Shown in pieces: positions 9,466 to 17,800 of a DNA stretch of 64,000 bases. This DNA comes from an uncultured Clostridia bacterium. Lineage in GTDB: Bacteria > Bacillota > Clostridia > Christensenellales > CAG-917. The stretch spans positions 186,001-250,000 of the forward strand of contig CAKQUX010000001.1 in the NCBI GenBank assembly GCA_934277645.1. The letters are read 5' to 3'. Every line of letters begins with the position of its first letter. Position 1 is the first letter of the stretch. The notes under the pieces are model-generated. The model was not told where the DNA came from. It was given only the letters and a program-made list of their open reading frames with translations, and did no database searches. The position numbers and the translations under genes are program-made.

Positions 9466-9504
9466 CATCATTGTTAAAATTTAAAGATAAACGGAGGCAA
9501 ATTT

Positions 9505-9789
9505 ATGGTAATCAAACCACTCTTTGACAAAGTAGTAGTAAAAGCTATCGACACGGCCGAAAAGACCGCAAGCGGAATAGTTCTTCCGAGCTCTGCGCAA
9601 GAAAAACCGCAACTCGCAGAAGTTCTCGCGGTAGGTCCGGGCGGCATTATCGACGGCAAAGAAATCAAAATGCAAGTTAAAGTCGGCGACAAGGTTTTGT
9701 ACTCAAAATATGCCGGCAGCGATTTTAAAATCGACAACGAAGAAGTAACAATCGTACGCCAAAGCGATATTTTGGCAGTTGTAGAATAA
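9505..9789 (+). CDS. groES: Co-chaperonin GroES
   Basis: The 94-residue heptameric lid of the GroEL chamber. Recognised by the opening IKPLFDKVVVK, the mobile-loop region around residues 16-32 (AEKTASGIVLPSSAQEKP) and the VGDKVLYSKYAG segment. A strong GGAGG ribosome site precedes the ATG. groEL follows after 13 bases with its own GGAGG. Confidence 0.98.
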   Translation: MVIKPLFDKVVVKAIDTAEKTASGIVLPSSAQEKPQLAEVLAVGPGGIIDGKEIKMQVKVGDKVLYSKYAGSDFKIDNEEVTIVRQSDILAVVE

Positions 9790-9802
9790 TAGGAGGCAAA
9801 AA

Positions 9803-11425
9803 ATGGCTAAACAATTTAAATACGGCATCGAAGCCAGAAAGGCACTCGAAGCAGGCGTTGACACTCTTGCCGACACCGTAAAAGTTACGCTCGGACCGAA
9901 AGGAAGAAACGTCGTTCTCGACAAAAAATTCGGCACTCCGCTCGTCACAAACGACGGCGTAACAATCGCAAAGGAAATCGAAATCAAAGACCCGTTTGAA
10001 AATATGGGCGCTCAAATTATAAAGGAAGTTTCGACAAAGACGAACGACATCGCAGGTGACGGAACGACCACTGCGGCTGTTCTTGCCCAAGCTATCATCA
10101 AAGAAGGACTTAAAAACGTTGCGGCAGGCGCAAACCCGATGATTTTGAAAAAAGGTATCAAAATCGCAACCGACAAAGCCGTTGAAGAACTTAAAGGTAT
10201 ATCGAAACCAATCGAAAACAAGACGGCTATCGCCCAAGTCGCTTCCATTTCGGCAGGCGACGAAACAATCGGCGCTCTTATCTCGGACGCTATGGAAAAA
10301 GTCGGAAAAGACGGCGTTATCACAATCGACGAAGGCAAAACCATGACTACCGAACTTACGGTTGTCGAAGGTATGCAATTCGACCGCGGCTATGCGTCGC
10401 CGTATCTTGTCACAAACACCGACAAAATGCAAGCTGAGCTTGACTCCCCTGTCATTTTGATAACCGACAAGAAAATCAGCAACATTCAAGAAATTCTTCC
10501 TATTCTCGAAGAAGTCCTTAAAAACGGCTTAAAACTTTTAATCATCGCAGACGACATCGAAGGCGAAGCGTTGACAACCATCATCGTCAACAAACTTAAA
10601 GGCGTTTTCAACTGCGTGGCGGTAAAAGCTCCGGGATTCGGCGACAGAAGAAAAGCTATGCTCGAAGATATAGCAACTTTGACGGGCGCAACCGTAATTT
10701 CTTCAGACCTCGGTTTGGAACTTAAAAACACCACTCTCGATATGCTCGGCAGAGCAAAGAGCGTCAAAGTCGATAAAGACAACACCACTATCGTCGGCGG
10801 CGCAGGCGACCCTCAAGCTATCAAAGCAAGAGTCGAATCAATCAAAGCTCAAATCAAAGAAACCACGTCCGATTATGACCGTGAGAAACTTCAAGAACGT
10901 CTTGCAAAACTCGCAGGCGGCGTTGCGGTTATCGGCGTAGGCGCGGCAACCGAAGTAGAAATGAAAGAACGCAAGCTCCGTATCGAAGACGCTTTGGCGG
11001 CTACAAGAGCGGCTGTCGAAGAAGGCGTTGTCCCGGGTGGCGGCGTTGCTCTTCTCAGCATTATGGAAAAAGTCAAAGCCGACGTCGATACTTTAGAAGG
11101 CGACGTTAAAACGGGCGCAAACATCATCGTCAAAGCTCTCGAAGCTCCAATCAGACAAATCGCTTACAACGCAGGAGTTGACGGCGGCGTAGTCATCAAC
11201 GAAATCGTCAAAGCCAAAAAGGCAAATTACGGTTACGACGCATTGTCAAACGAATATTGCGATATGGTCAAAAAAGGCATCCTCGACCCTACAAAAGTTA
11301 CGAGAAGCGCTCTTCAAAATGCGGCTTCCGTCGCAAGTACGCTCCTTACAACCGAAGCGCTCGTCACGGATATTCCTGAACCACCTGCGCCTCAAATGCC
11401 ACCGATGGGCGGAGATATGTACTAA
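9803..11425 (+). CDS. groEL: Chaperonin GroEL
   Basis: The 540-residue ATP-driven folding chamber. It shows the classical nucleotide-binding GDGTTTAAVLAQA, VTLGPKGRNVVLD near residue 30 and the C-terminal equatorial motif around EEGVVPGGG. The tail ends PPMGGDMY, a variant of the usual Gly-Gly-Met repeat. It is transcribed with groES from one consensus promoter and closed by a strong terminator. A 254-codon open frame on the opposite strand is a composition artefact. Confidence 0.99.
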   Translation: MAKQFKYGIEARKALEAGVDTLADTVKVTLGPKGRNVVLDKKFGTPLVTNDGVTIAKEIEIKDPFENMGAQIIKEVSTKTNDIAGDGTTTAAVLAQAIIKEGLKNVAAGANPMILKKGIKIATDKAVEELKGISKPIENKTAIAQVASISAGDETIGALISDAMEKVGKDGVITIDEGKTMTTELTVVEGMQFDRGYASPYLVTNTDKMQAELDSPVILITDKKISNIQEILPILEEVLKNGLKLLIIADDIEGEALTTIIVNKLKGVFNCVAVKAPGFGDRRKAMLEDIATLTGATVISSDLGLELKNTTLDMLGRAKSVKVDKDNTTIVGGAGDPQAIKARVESIKAQIKETTSDYDREKLQERLAKLAGGVAVIGVGAATEVEMKERKLRIEDALAATRAAVEEGVVPGGGVALLSIMEKVKADVDTLEGDVKTGANIIVKALEAPIRQIAYNAGVDGGVVINEIVKAKKANYGYDALSNEYCDMVKKGILDPTKVTRSALQNAASVASTLLTTEALVTDIPEPPAPQMPPMGGDMY

Positions 11426-11539
11426 TCAATTAGCAAAACCTAAGTTTTGACATAATCTGCTTTAAACGGCATATATTAAAACGAGTAGCGTATTAAAGTT
11501 TAAATATCGATTTAAAATAAAATACTAACTCACAAAAAA

Positions 11540-11570
11540 ATAAACGGCAACCTAGTTGCCGTTTTATTTT
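11540..11570 (+). terminator. groESL terminator
   Basis: A ten-base-pair stem (11542-11551 with 11555-11564), loop CTA, followed by a T-rich tail. Confidence 0.9.
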
Positions 11571-11774
11571 TTGTTCGGTTTAAATTGTTTATCGCAATAA
11601 TTTTATATTTGCAATAGTCAGTTAATCGTACTACGATAATCGCTCATTTGCAATAATAACTTATGCTGCAATTAAACGCCTGATAAGTTTTCGATTTTAA
11701 GCCTAACGCCGAAAAACTATGCAAGACAGCTATACAGGACGCTATGCAAAGAGCAAATTACCTATCCTTTGTCG
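11571..11774. other. Spacer with a short imperfect tandem repeat
   Basis: No gene seen in the groEL-lipoprotein gap (11426-11774) beyond the groESL terminator. At about 11717-11754 a unit close to CTATGCAAGACAG occurs three times with substitutions. Confidence 0.55.
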
Positions 11775-12188
11775 TTAAGCGTCAAAGCCTTTCCAATACG
11801 CCTTCAATTCGCTGTTTAGACGACTTGCGTCAATTTCCGCATCGTATGAAGCGCTGTCCATCTTGTTTTCTATTTCGATGTTATATTTAACAAGTTTACG
11901 CTTTATCGTAGTTACGCCGTCGACTGACGTTTCGGGAATTGCAATTAAAACGCTGACTCGCTCGCTGAAAAAATTGACGGGAGTGACGTTTATTTGCAAC
12001 ACCTCAATCTCGCTACGATTCGACAGACTTTCGACTTGCGCTATAAGTCCTTCTAAAATTTTCTTTCCCTTGTCGGACAACTTGCCGTCCGATGCGTTTG
12101 TTCCACCATTCTTTGTCCCACAAGCCGAGAAGCATAAAACGCATACAATAAGCAGAGTCACGACCAAAATAACGGCTCTCTTTTTCAT
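11775..12188 (-). CDS. Small lipoprotein of unknown function
   Basis: A 137-residue protein with a lipoprotein signal: MKKR, a hydrophobic core, then CFSAC with Cys23 as the likely lipidated residue. A polar linker rich in Gly/Asn/Asp follows, then a compact alpha/beta domain without recognised motifs. A GAGG ribosome site lies about 9 bases before the ATG. It is isolated between groEL (convergent) and yajC. It is probably an outer-face anchored protein; I do not recognise the family. Confidence 0.75.
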   Translation of the reverse strand: MKKRAVILVVTLLIVCVLCFSACGTKNGGTNASDGKLSDKGKKILEGLIAQVESLSNRSEIEVLQINVTPVNFFSERVSVLIAIPETSVDGVTTIKRKLVKYNIEIENKMDSASYDAEIDASRLNSELKAYWKGFDA

Positions 12189-12680
12189 AATTGTTTTCCT
12201 CTGGTTTAATAGTTTGTTCCGTTTAAACGGCTTTATTTATTATGCTTGCTTAATTATATGATAAAGCAATTTTGCATTATGTCAATAGGCAAATGTTTTC
12301 GCCGCCTAACAAACGCCCCTAATGCGCCGCCTAAGTTTTATAAATATTGCTATTTTAAACTTAAAAGAATATTAAAGAAAAAATAAAAGTTTAATAAATA
12401 GGTTCAATGAAAACGTGTCCGATTAAAAATCTTCAAAACAAACAATGGCTTTGACACTTTGCCAAATTATTGTTGAAATGAATTCGATGAAAGCTTTTAT
12501 AAAAAATAGTTTGACAGTTCGCCGCATATTATTGATAAAGTCTAAAAGGAAGGATTTTCCAAAACAGTATTTTCAACCTTTTGATATATTATAATGATAT
12601 AAAGTTTTACAAAAATCTTTTCACAAAACAATAGTTTTGACACATTATTGTTTAAATAAATTTAACGACAGTTTTGCAAA
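12189..12680. other. Long AT-rich intergenic region with three degenerate TTGACA repeats
   Basis: No coding frame or known RNA seen. TTGACA occurs at 12451, 12511 and 12637, each followed within 9-18 bases by ATTATTG, so the three segments look like related copies. A TATAAT lies at 12590-12595. Confidence 0.5.
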
Positions 12681-12708
12681 ATAAAACCCTGCCGTATGGC
12701 AGGGTTTA
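12681..12708 (-). terminator. yajC terminator
   Basis: A ten-base-pair GC-rich stem (12684-12693 with 12698-12707) with loop GTAT. The minus strand continues into TTTTATTTT. Confidence 0.9.
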
Positions 12709-12730
12709 ACGTTAAATGCTATTAAGATTA

Positions 12731-13240
12731 TTATTCTTCGCTTTTGTTTTCTTCGGCAGGAGTTTCGACAACTTCTTCGACTACCTCTTCGGTAACTTCA
12801 ACTTCGGCTTCGCCGTCTTCACGATATTTCTTGCCGCGCTTCTTCTTTGCAGGAGCTTCGACGGTGTCTTCGGCTTGAATAACTTCTTCTTTTGCTTCTT
12901 CGACAGGAGCGGCGGTTTCAGCTACAGGAGCAGGTTGAACAGGGTCCAAAACTGCGCCGATACCGTTTCTTTCGATGACGATAAGCGTCGGATTTGCATC
13001 CGTACCTACGTTAATCGTAACGGTGTTTGCGGTAGCGTCCAAAGCGGTGATTTTTCCGATAAGTCTACCGATAGTCATAACCTTTGTGCCGACTCTGATT
13101 GAGTTCATCATTTCTTGTTGTTGCTTTTGACGTTTCTTTTGAGGAATGATTGTCATAACAATCATAGCGACCAAAAATACGCCGAGTATAACGAGAATAA
13201 TCCAGTTGGTATTGCCGTTTGCCAAGATGGTGTTTGCCAT
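12731..13240 (-). CDS. yajC: Preprotein translocase accessory subunit YajC
   Basis: YajC associates with SecDF at the Sec translocon. The protein has a single membrane helix (about residues 13-33), then the diagnostic IIPQKKRQKQQQEMM motif and the small KVMTIGRLIGKI domain. At 169 residues it is longer than the usual 85-120 because of an acidic Glu/Val/Pro tail from about residue 105, interrupted by a basic KKKRGKK patch. AAAGGAG precedes the ATG. It follows tgt, as in many Firmicutes, but with a 311-base gap, so it probably has its own promoter; TTGCCA-17-TAATAT at 13280-13308 (minus strand) is a weak candidate. Confidence 0.93.
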   Translation of the reverse strand: MANTILANGNTNWIILVILGVFLVAMIVMTIIPQKKRQKQQQEMMNSIRVGTKVMTIGRLIGKITALDATANTVTINVGTDANPTLIVIERNGIGAVLDPVQPAPVAETAAPVEEAKEEVIQAEDTVEAPAKKKRGKKYREDGEAEVEVTEEVVEEVVETPAEENKSEE

Positions 13241-13551
13241 TTTTATATCTCCTTTAAGAGTTCATTTTGTATCAAACAAATATTACTATAATTTTTGACG
13301 ATTGGCAAGCAAAATAACGAGAATAGCTTGTTATATGCTAAACCAAAAGGCATTTTTTTGTCAATTTAGCGCTATTTGGAATCTACTTTTACAAGTTATC
13401 ACCTATTTATTAAAATAAACTTAAATAGGTTTTTGCCTTAGATAGTAAACAAAAACAAATATTTTTGTCCGTTTTCGTGGTTTGTTTCCATTTGTGTCAA
13501 TAGGTTTTAAAACCTGACGGTTATGATTTGTCACACGCTCGAAGTCCGTTT
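13241..13551. other. Spacer between tgt and yajC
   Basis: AT-rich, no gene. It contains the weak yajC promoter candidate and a 14-base perfect palindrome near 13503-13516 without a T run, so it is not a convincing terminator. Confidence 0.5.
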
Positions 13552-14655
13552 CTATCCTTCAAACTTCTTCAAGAACTCGTCTTTAAAATCGAGATAGCGG
13601 TCTTCCATAATCGCCTGACGAATTTGCGCCGTGAGTCTTTGCAAAAATCTTATGTTGTGAATAGATAGCAATCTTCCGCCGAGTATCTCGTTTGCATTGA
13701 TAAGGTGTCTTATGTAGGCTCTTGAATAGTTCTTGCAAGCGTAGCAATCGCAACCGTCTTCTATAGGATTGAAATCTTCCTTAAACGGCGCGTTTCTTAT
13801 CGTCAGATAGCCGTCCATAGTCATAGCCGTGCCGTTTCTTGCGATTCTTGTCGGCAACACGCAATCGAACATATCGACTCCCCTTGCAACGCTCTCGACG
13901 ATATAATCCGCCGTGCCGACGCCCATTAAATAATGCGGCATCTCTTTCGGTAAATGCGGCTTTAAAACGTCAAGCATTCTGTACATCGTTTCCGAATCTT
14001 CACCGACGGATAAGCCGCCGATTGCTATTCCGCATTTTGCATAAGGAATGGTTCTTTCCAAACTTTCAAGCCGTAAATCTTCAAACATATTACCCTGCAC
14101 AATCGGAAACATAATTTGGTGCGGTTTAAGTTCAATCTTACTGCAACGGTCAAGCCAGCTAAGCGTGCGTTCCATAGCTTCCGCCGCTTTCTTTTTTGAA
14201 ATTCCAGGTTCGGAACATTCATCGAAAGCCATGCAAATGTCCGCGCCCAAGGCTCTTTGAATTCCCATAACTTTTTCGGGCGTAAAAAGATGTTTCGAGC
14301 CGTCTATGATACTGTTAAAATACATTCCCTCATCAGTCAGTTTTCTCGTTTTCGACAGCGAAAAAACCTGAAAACCGCCGCTGTCCGTCAAAATAGCGCC
14401 GTCCCAATTCATAAACTTATGCAAGCCGCCCGCCTTTTCGACAAGCTCTTCGCCCGGTCTTAAATAAAGATGATAGGTGTTTGACAAAAGAATTTGCGAA
14501 CCCGTCGCTTTGACTTCTTCGGGCGAAAGCGATTTGACGGTAGCTTTCGTGCCGACAGGCATAAAGCACGGCGTATCGATGACGCCGTGGTCGGTGTAAA
14601 GTTTGCCTACTCTTGCTCCCGACTGTTTACAAACGTGTATAACTTCAAATTTCAT
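13552..14655 (-). CDS. tgt: tRNA-guanine transglycosylase
   Basis: This enzyme exchanges guanine 34 for preQ1 in GUN-anticodon tRNAs, the base-insertion step of queuosine synthesis. The 367-residue protein shows ILTDSGGFQVFSL with the catalytic Asp, a second catalytic-site segment VDMFDCVLPTRIARNGTA, and the zinc ligands in CDCYACKNY with a downstream His. GGAG precedes the ATG. It lies 8 bases downstream of queA, which acts next in the same pathway. Confidence 0.98.
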   Translation of the reverse strand: MKFEVIHVCKQSGARVGKLYTDHGVIDTPCFMPVGTKATVKSLSPEEVKATGSQILLSNTYHLYLRPGEELVEKAGGLHKFMNWDGAILTDSGGFQVFSLSKTRKLTDEGMYFNSIIDGSKHLFTPEKVMGIQRALGADICMAFDECSEPGISKKKAAEAMERTLSWLDRCSKIELKPHQIMFPIVQGNMFEDLRLESLERTIPYAKCGIAIGGLSVGEDSETMYRMLDVLKPHLPKEMPHYLMGVGTADYIVESVARGVDMFDCVLPTRIARNGTAMTMDGYLTIRNAPFKEDFNPIEDGCDCYACKNYSRAYIRHLINANEILGGRLLSIHNIRFLQRLTAQIRQAIMEDRYLDFKDEFLKKFEG

Positions 14656-14663
14656 ATATTCTC

Positions 14664-15698
14664 CTAATAGAAAAACGAGCTGTCTCCGAACGAGAAAAAT
14701 CTGTATTTATTTTCTACTGCGGTTTTGTAAACTCGCATAGTTTCTTCCCTGCCGCAAAACGCCGACACAAGCATAATGAGCGTCGATTCGGGCAAGTGAA
14801 AATTTGTGATTAACGCGTCTACCGCCTTAAACTTGTAGCCGGGATAAATGAAAATATCCGTAGCTCCTTTTTTAGGCGTAACGAATCCGTTTTCGTCGGC
14901 AACGCTTTCGAGCGTTCTTACGCTTGTCGTTCCCACGCAAATAATTCGCCTGCCTTCCCTTTTGGCTTTATTGATTTTTTCGGCGTTAAGCGAGTCGATT
15001 TCGTATTCTTCGGTGTGCATTTTGTGTTCTAAAATATTATCGCATTTTACAGGTCTGAACGTTCCTAAGCCGATATGCAATAAAACTGTCGCAAATTCAA
15101 CGCCCTTATCTTCAAGTTTTTTCATAAGTTCGGGCGTAAAATGAAGTCCGGCCGTCGGAGCCGCCGCCGAGCCGTCGATTTTCGAGTAAACCGTCTGATA
15201 ACGCTCCTTGTCTTTTAAGGTTTCCTTTATATAAGGCGGAAGCGGCATATTGCCTACTCTTGACAAAATGTCTTCAAAAACGCCGTTAAAACTAAATTCT
15301 ACTTCTCTTACGCCGTCATCTAAAATTCCGAGTACTTTAAGACTAAGTTCGTCCGATATTTTAAGTTCTTCGCCTATTTTGAGTTTTCTTGCAGGACGAA
15401 CAAGCACTTGCCACTTTGTGTAGTCTTCTCTCTTTAAAAGGAAAACTTCAAAAACGGTGTCTTTTCCGTCCTTTTTTCCGAACAACCTTGCAGGAATAAC
15501 TCTCGTGTTGTTTATGACAAGAAGGTCGCCCTTTTTTAAATAGTCGATAATATCGTAAAAATGTTTATGTTCGATTTCGCCTGTCGCTTTGTTATAGCAA
15601 AGCAATCTCGAACTGTCACGCGGCTCAGCCGGCGTTTGCGCAATCAGTTCGGGTGGCAAATCATAATAAAAATCGTGCGTACTAAGTGTTTCGCTCAT
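14664..15698 (-). CDS. queA: S-adenosylmethionine:tRNA ribosyltransferase-isomerase
   Basis: QueA builds epoxyqueuosine on tRNA by transferring ribosyl from S-adenosylmethionine. The 344-residue protein has the family's signatures: FYYDLPPELIAQTPAEPRD at the start, LLVINNTRVIPARLFGKK, SAAAPTAGLHFTPELM and the C-terminal NFHLPESTLIMLVSAF. Its start overlaps the ruvB stop by four bases. It is followed immediately by tgt, so the two queuosine genes are co-expressed with the ruv genes. Confidence 0.98.
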   Translation of the reverse strand: MSETLSTHDFYYDLPPELIAQTPAEPRDSSRLLCYNKATGEIEHKHFYDIIDYLKKGDLLVINNTRVIPARLFGKKDGKDTVFEVFLLKREDYTKWQVLVRPARKLKIGEELKISDELSLKVLGILDDGVREVEFSFNGVFEDILSRVGNMPLPPYIKETLKDKERYQTVYSKIDGSAAAPTAGLHFTPELMKKLEDKGVEFATVLLHIGLGTFRPVKCDNILEHKMHTEEYEIDSLNAEKINKAKREGRRIICVGTTSVRTLESVADENGFVTPKKGATDIFIYPGYKFKAVDALITNFHLPESTLIMLVSAFCGREETMRVYKTAVENKYRFFSFGDSSFFY

Positions 15699-16690
15699 AA
15701 TTTCTTCCCAAAATGTTCGTATGCCTTTTCGGTGGCAATTCTGCCCCTCGGCGTTCTGGCTATAAAGCCGAGACTGATAAGATAAGGTTCGATTACGTCT
15801 TCGATAGTCGTTGCTTCTTCGCTCGTTGCCGCCGCAATCGTATCGAGTCCGACGGGACCGCCGCCGAATTTATCGATAATCGTATTCAAAACTTCCTTAT
15901 CGCTTCTGTCCAAGCCCAAATCGTCTATGTCGAGTTCGTTTAAAGCCGTTTTGGCAATATCGACGTCGACTTTGTCTTTTCCGTATACCTGCGCAAAGTC
16001 GCGGACTCTCTTTAAAATTCTATTCGCTATTCTCGGCGTACCGCGGCTTCGTCTTGCAATTTCTCCTGCCGCTTCATAGTCGATTTCCGTGTCGAGCAAT
16101 CTGGCAGAGCGTTGCACAATCGAAAGCAGTTCGGTCGGCGTATACATTTCAAGTTTGAATAAAACGCCGAATCGGTCACGAAGCGGACTTGACAGCATAC
16201 CCGCTCTCGTCGTTGCTCCTATTAAGGTGAATTTCGGAATGCTAAGTCTTACGCTTCTTGCCGACGGACCTTTGCCTATAACAAAATCAAGGCTGAAATC
16301 TTCCATGGCAGGATAAAGCACTTCTTCTATGCTCTTGTTAAGGCGGTGAATTTCGTCGATAAAAAGGACGTCACCCTCGCTAAGGTTTGTAAGTATAGCG
16401 GCAAGGTCGGCGGCTCGTTCTATGGCAGGTCCTGACGTAACTTTGATTTGCGCCGACATTTCCTGCGCTATTATGTGAGCAAGCGTTGTTTTTCCAAGCC
16501 CCGGCGGTCCTGACAATAGAACGTGGTCAAGGCTGTCGCCGCGCTTTCTCGCCGCCGTCATATATACGTTTAAATTAGACTTTATCTGTTCCTGCCCAAC
16601 GTAATCGGCAAGCGTCTTCGGTCTTAAAGTAATTTCCGAAAAATCGCCGTCCGTCATCGTTGAACTAATTAGTCTTTCGTCGCTTTCCAT
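15695..16690 (-). CDS. ruvB: Holliday junction branch-migration helicase RuvB
   Basis: The hexameric AAA+ motor that drives branch migration with RuvA. The 331-residue protein shows LRPKTLADYVGQEQIK near the start, Walker A GPPGLGKTTLAHIIA, Walker B VLFIDEIHRL, sensor-1 LIGATTRAG and the C-terminal winged helix (GPVGLDTIAAATSEE, TPRGR). The first residues MESDERLISS are usual. Eleven bases separate it from ruvA; queA overlaps its end. Confidence 0.99.
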   Translation of the reverse strand: MESDERLISSTMTDGDFSEITLRPKTLADYVGQEQIKSNLNVYMTAARKRGDSLDHVLLSGPPGLGKTTLAHIIAQEMSAQIKVTSGPAIERAADLAAILTNLSEGDVLFIDEIHRLNKSIEEVLYPAMEDFSLDFVIGKGPSARSVRLSIPKFTLIGATTRAGMLSSPLRDRFGVLFKLEMYTPTELLSIVQRSARLLDTEIDYEAAGEIARRSRGTPRIANRILKRVRDFAQVYGKDKVDVDIAKTALNELDIDDLGLDRSDKEVLNTIIDKFGGGPVGLDTIAAATSEEATTIEDVIEPYLISLGFIARTPRGRIATEKAYEHFGKKL

Positions 16691-16701
16691 AATCTATCCT
16701 T

Positions 16702-17283
16702 TTACATTCTTTTGAGAACGTACGCAATGATATTTTCAAGTCCCGACACTTCTTTTGCCGCGTCGAGTGCAAGGCGCGTCGCTTCCTGCTTAGACAATCC
16801 GAGCGAAGTCAAAGCAAAGACCGCATCGTCGATATCCGACGGGTCGGACGGCAAGTTTTCTTCAAGCAAAGGCAGCGATGCGTGAGCCTTAAATTGTTCT
16901 TTAAGTTCAAGCACTATGCGTTCCGCCGTCTTTTTGCCGAGTCCTTTGATTTTCGTAAGCATATTGACGTTTCCGCTTGCGACGTAAGAAAGCAACTCGC
17001 TAAGCGGATAACCGCCAAGTACACCCATAGCCGACTTTGCGCCAACGCCCGAAACGGTTATCAGTTTCTCGAAAAAGGTCTTTTCTTCCTGAGTTTTAAA
17101 CCCGTAAAGCATAAACACGTCTTCTTTGACGTAGAGATACGTCAGGAGTTTAATTGTTTCGCCTACAACCGCGCTTGCTTCGGTAAAAACCGAAACGTAG
17201 ATTTGATAGCCTATTCCGTTATTTTCAATCACGACGGCGCCGTTTCCCTTTGCCGCCACGATTCCCTTTATATATGCGTACAT
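16702..17283 (-). CDS. ruvA: Holliday junction-binding protein RuvA
   Basis: The 193-residue tetramer that holds the four-way junction and recruits RuvB. Domain I is the OB fold at the N-terminus (MYAYIKGIVAAKGNGAVVIE). Domain II carries two helix-hairpin-helix motifs (TVSGVGAKSAMGVLGG and KIKGLGKKTAERIVLELK). Domain III at the end (FALTSLGLSKQEATRLALDA) is the RuvB contact. One base separates it from ruvC. Confidence 0.98.
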   Translation of the reverse strand: MYAYIKGIVAAKGNGAVVIENNGIGYQIYVSVFTEASAVVGETIKLLTYLYVKEDVFMLYGFKTQEEKTFFEKLITVSGVGAKSAMGVLGGYPLSELLSYVASGNVNMLTKIKGLGKKTAERIVLELKEQFKAHASLPLLEENLPSDPSDIDDAVFALTSLGLSKQEATRLALDAAKEVSGLENIIAYVLKRM

Positions 17284-17284
17284 A

Positions 17285-17800
17285 TTATCTCCTTAAATTT
17301 AGTCCACCCACCTTAAACTGACTTGTAAGTCTGCCCGTTTGTGCGTGCGTCACAGCAACTGCCAAAGCGTCCGCCGCATCGTCGGGCGTCGGCGGTTTCT
17401 TAAGTCCCAAAAGCATTTGCGTCATAAGTTGCATCTGCCTTTTGTCCGCGCTTCCGCTTCCCGTTAAGGCAAGTTTTATTTGATTTGGCGTATATTCGAA
17501 AAGTTTGTCGCCGAGCATTTTGTAGGCAGTCAAAAGAATGACTCCTCTTGCCTCGGCAACGGCGATGCCCGTCGTTACGTTTTTTGTGAAGAACAATTCT
17601 TCGACAGCCATTTCGTCGGGCTTGAATTTTTCAAACAAGCCTATAATAGCGGCTTCCAAATCCGAAAGTCTTTTAGGCAAGGCATCGTCCTTGCTTGTCT
17701 TCACAACGCCGTAATCGACCGTGACAAAATTGCCTTTGTCATAATCGATAACGCCGTAGCCCATAGTCCCGATACCGGGGTCGATACCCAAAATTCTCAT
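17285..17800 (-). CDS. ruvC: Holliday junction resolvase RuvC
   Basis: The 171-residue dimeric endonuclease that cuts Holliday junctions. It has the RNase H-like fold with acidic residues in the expected places: the first Asp in MRILGIDPGIGTMGYG, Glu in AVEELFFTKN, and the terminal DDAADALAVAVTH. The start overlaps the stop codon of the preceding ABC-type ATPase gene. It is part of the yfbR-ABC-ruvC-ruvA-ruvB-queA-tgt operon. Confidence 0.98.
   Translation of the reverse strand: MRILGIDPGIGTMGYGVIDYDKGNFVTVDYGVVKTSKDDALPKRLSDLEAAIIGLFEKFKPDEMAVEELFFTKNVTTGIAVAEARGVILLTAYKMLGDKLFEYTPNQIKLALTGSGSADKRQMQLMTQMLLGLKKPPTPDDAADALAVAVTHAQTGRLTSQFKVGGLNLRR

Noticed and set aside
9725..10489. 254-codon open frame antisense to groES-groEL
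   Set aside because: It lies wholly over two certain genes, has Phe/Cys/Arg-rich composition expected from reverse-complementing their codons, and has no ribosome site.
13503..13516. 14-base palindrome after tgt as a terminator
   Set aside because: AT-rich stem without a following T run on the minus strand.
13552..15698. preQ1 riboswitch for the queuosine genes
   Set aside because: queA and tgt are internal to an operon with gene overlaps or gaps of under 12 bases; no room for an aptamer.
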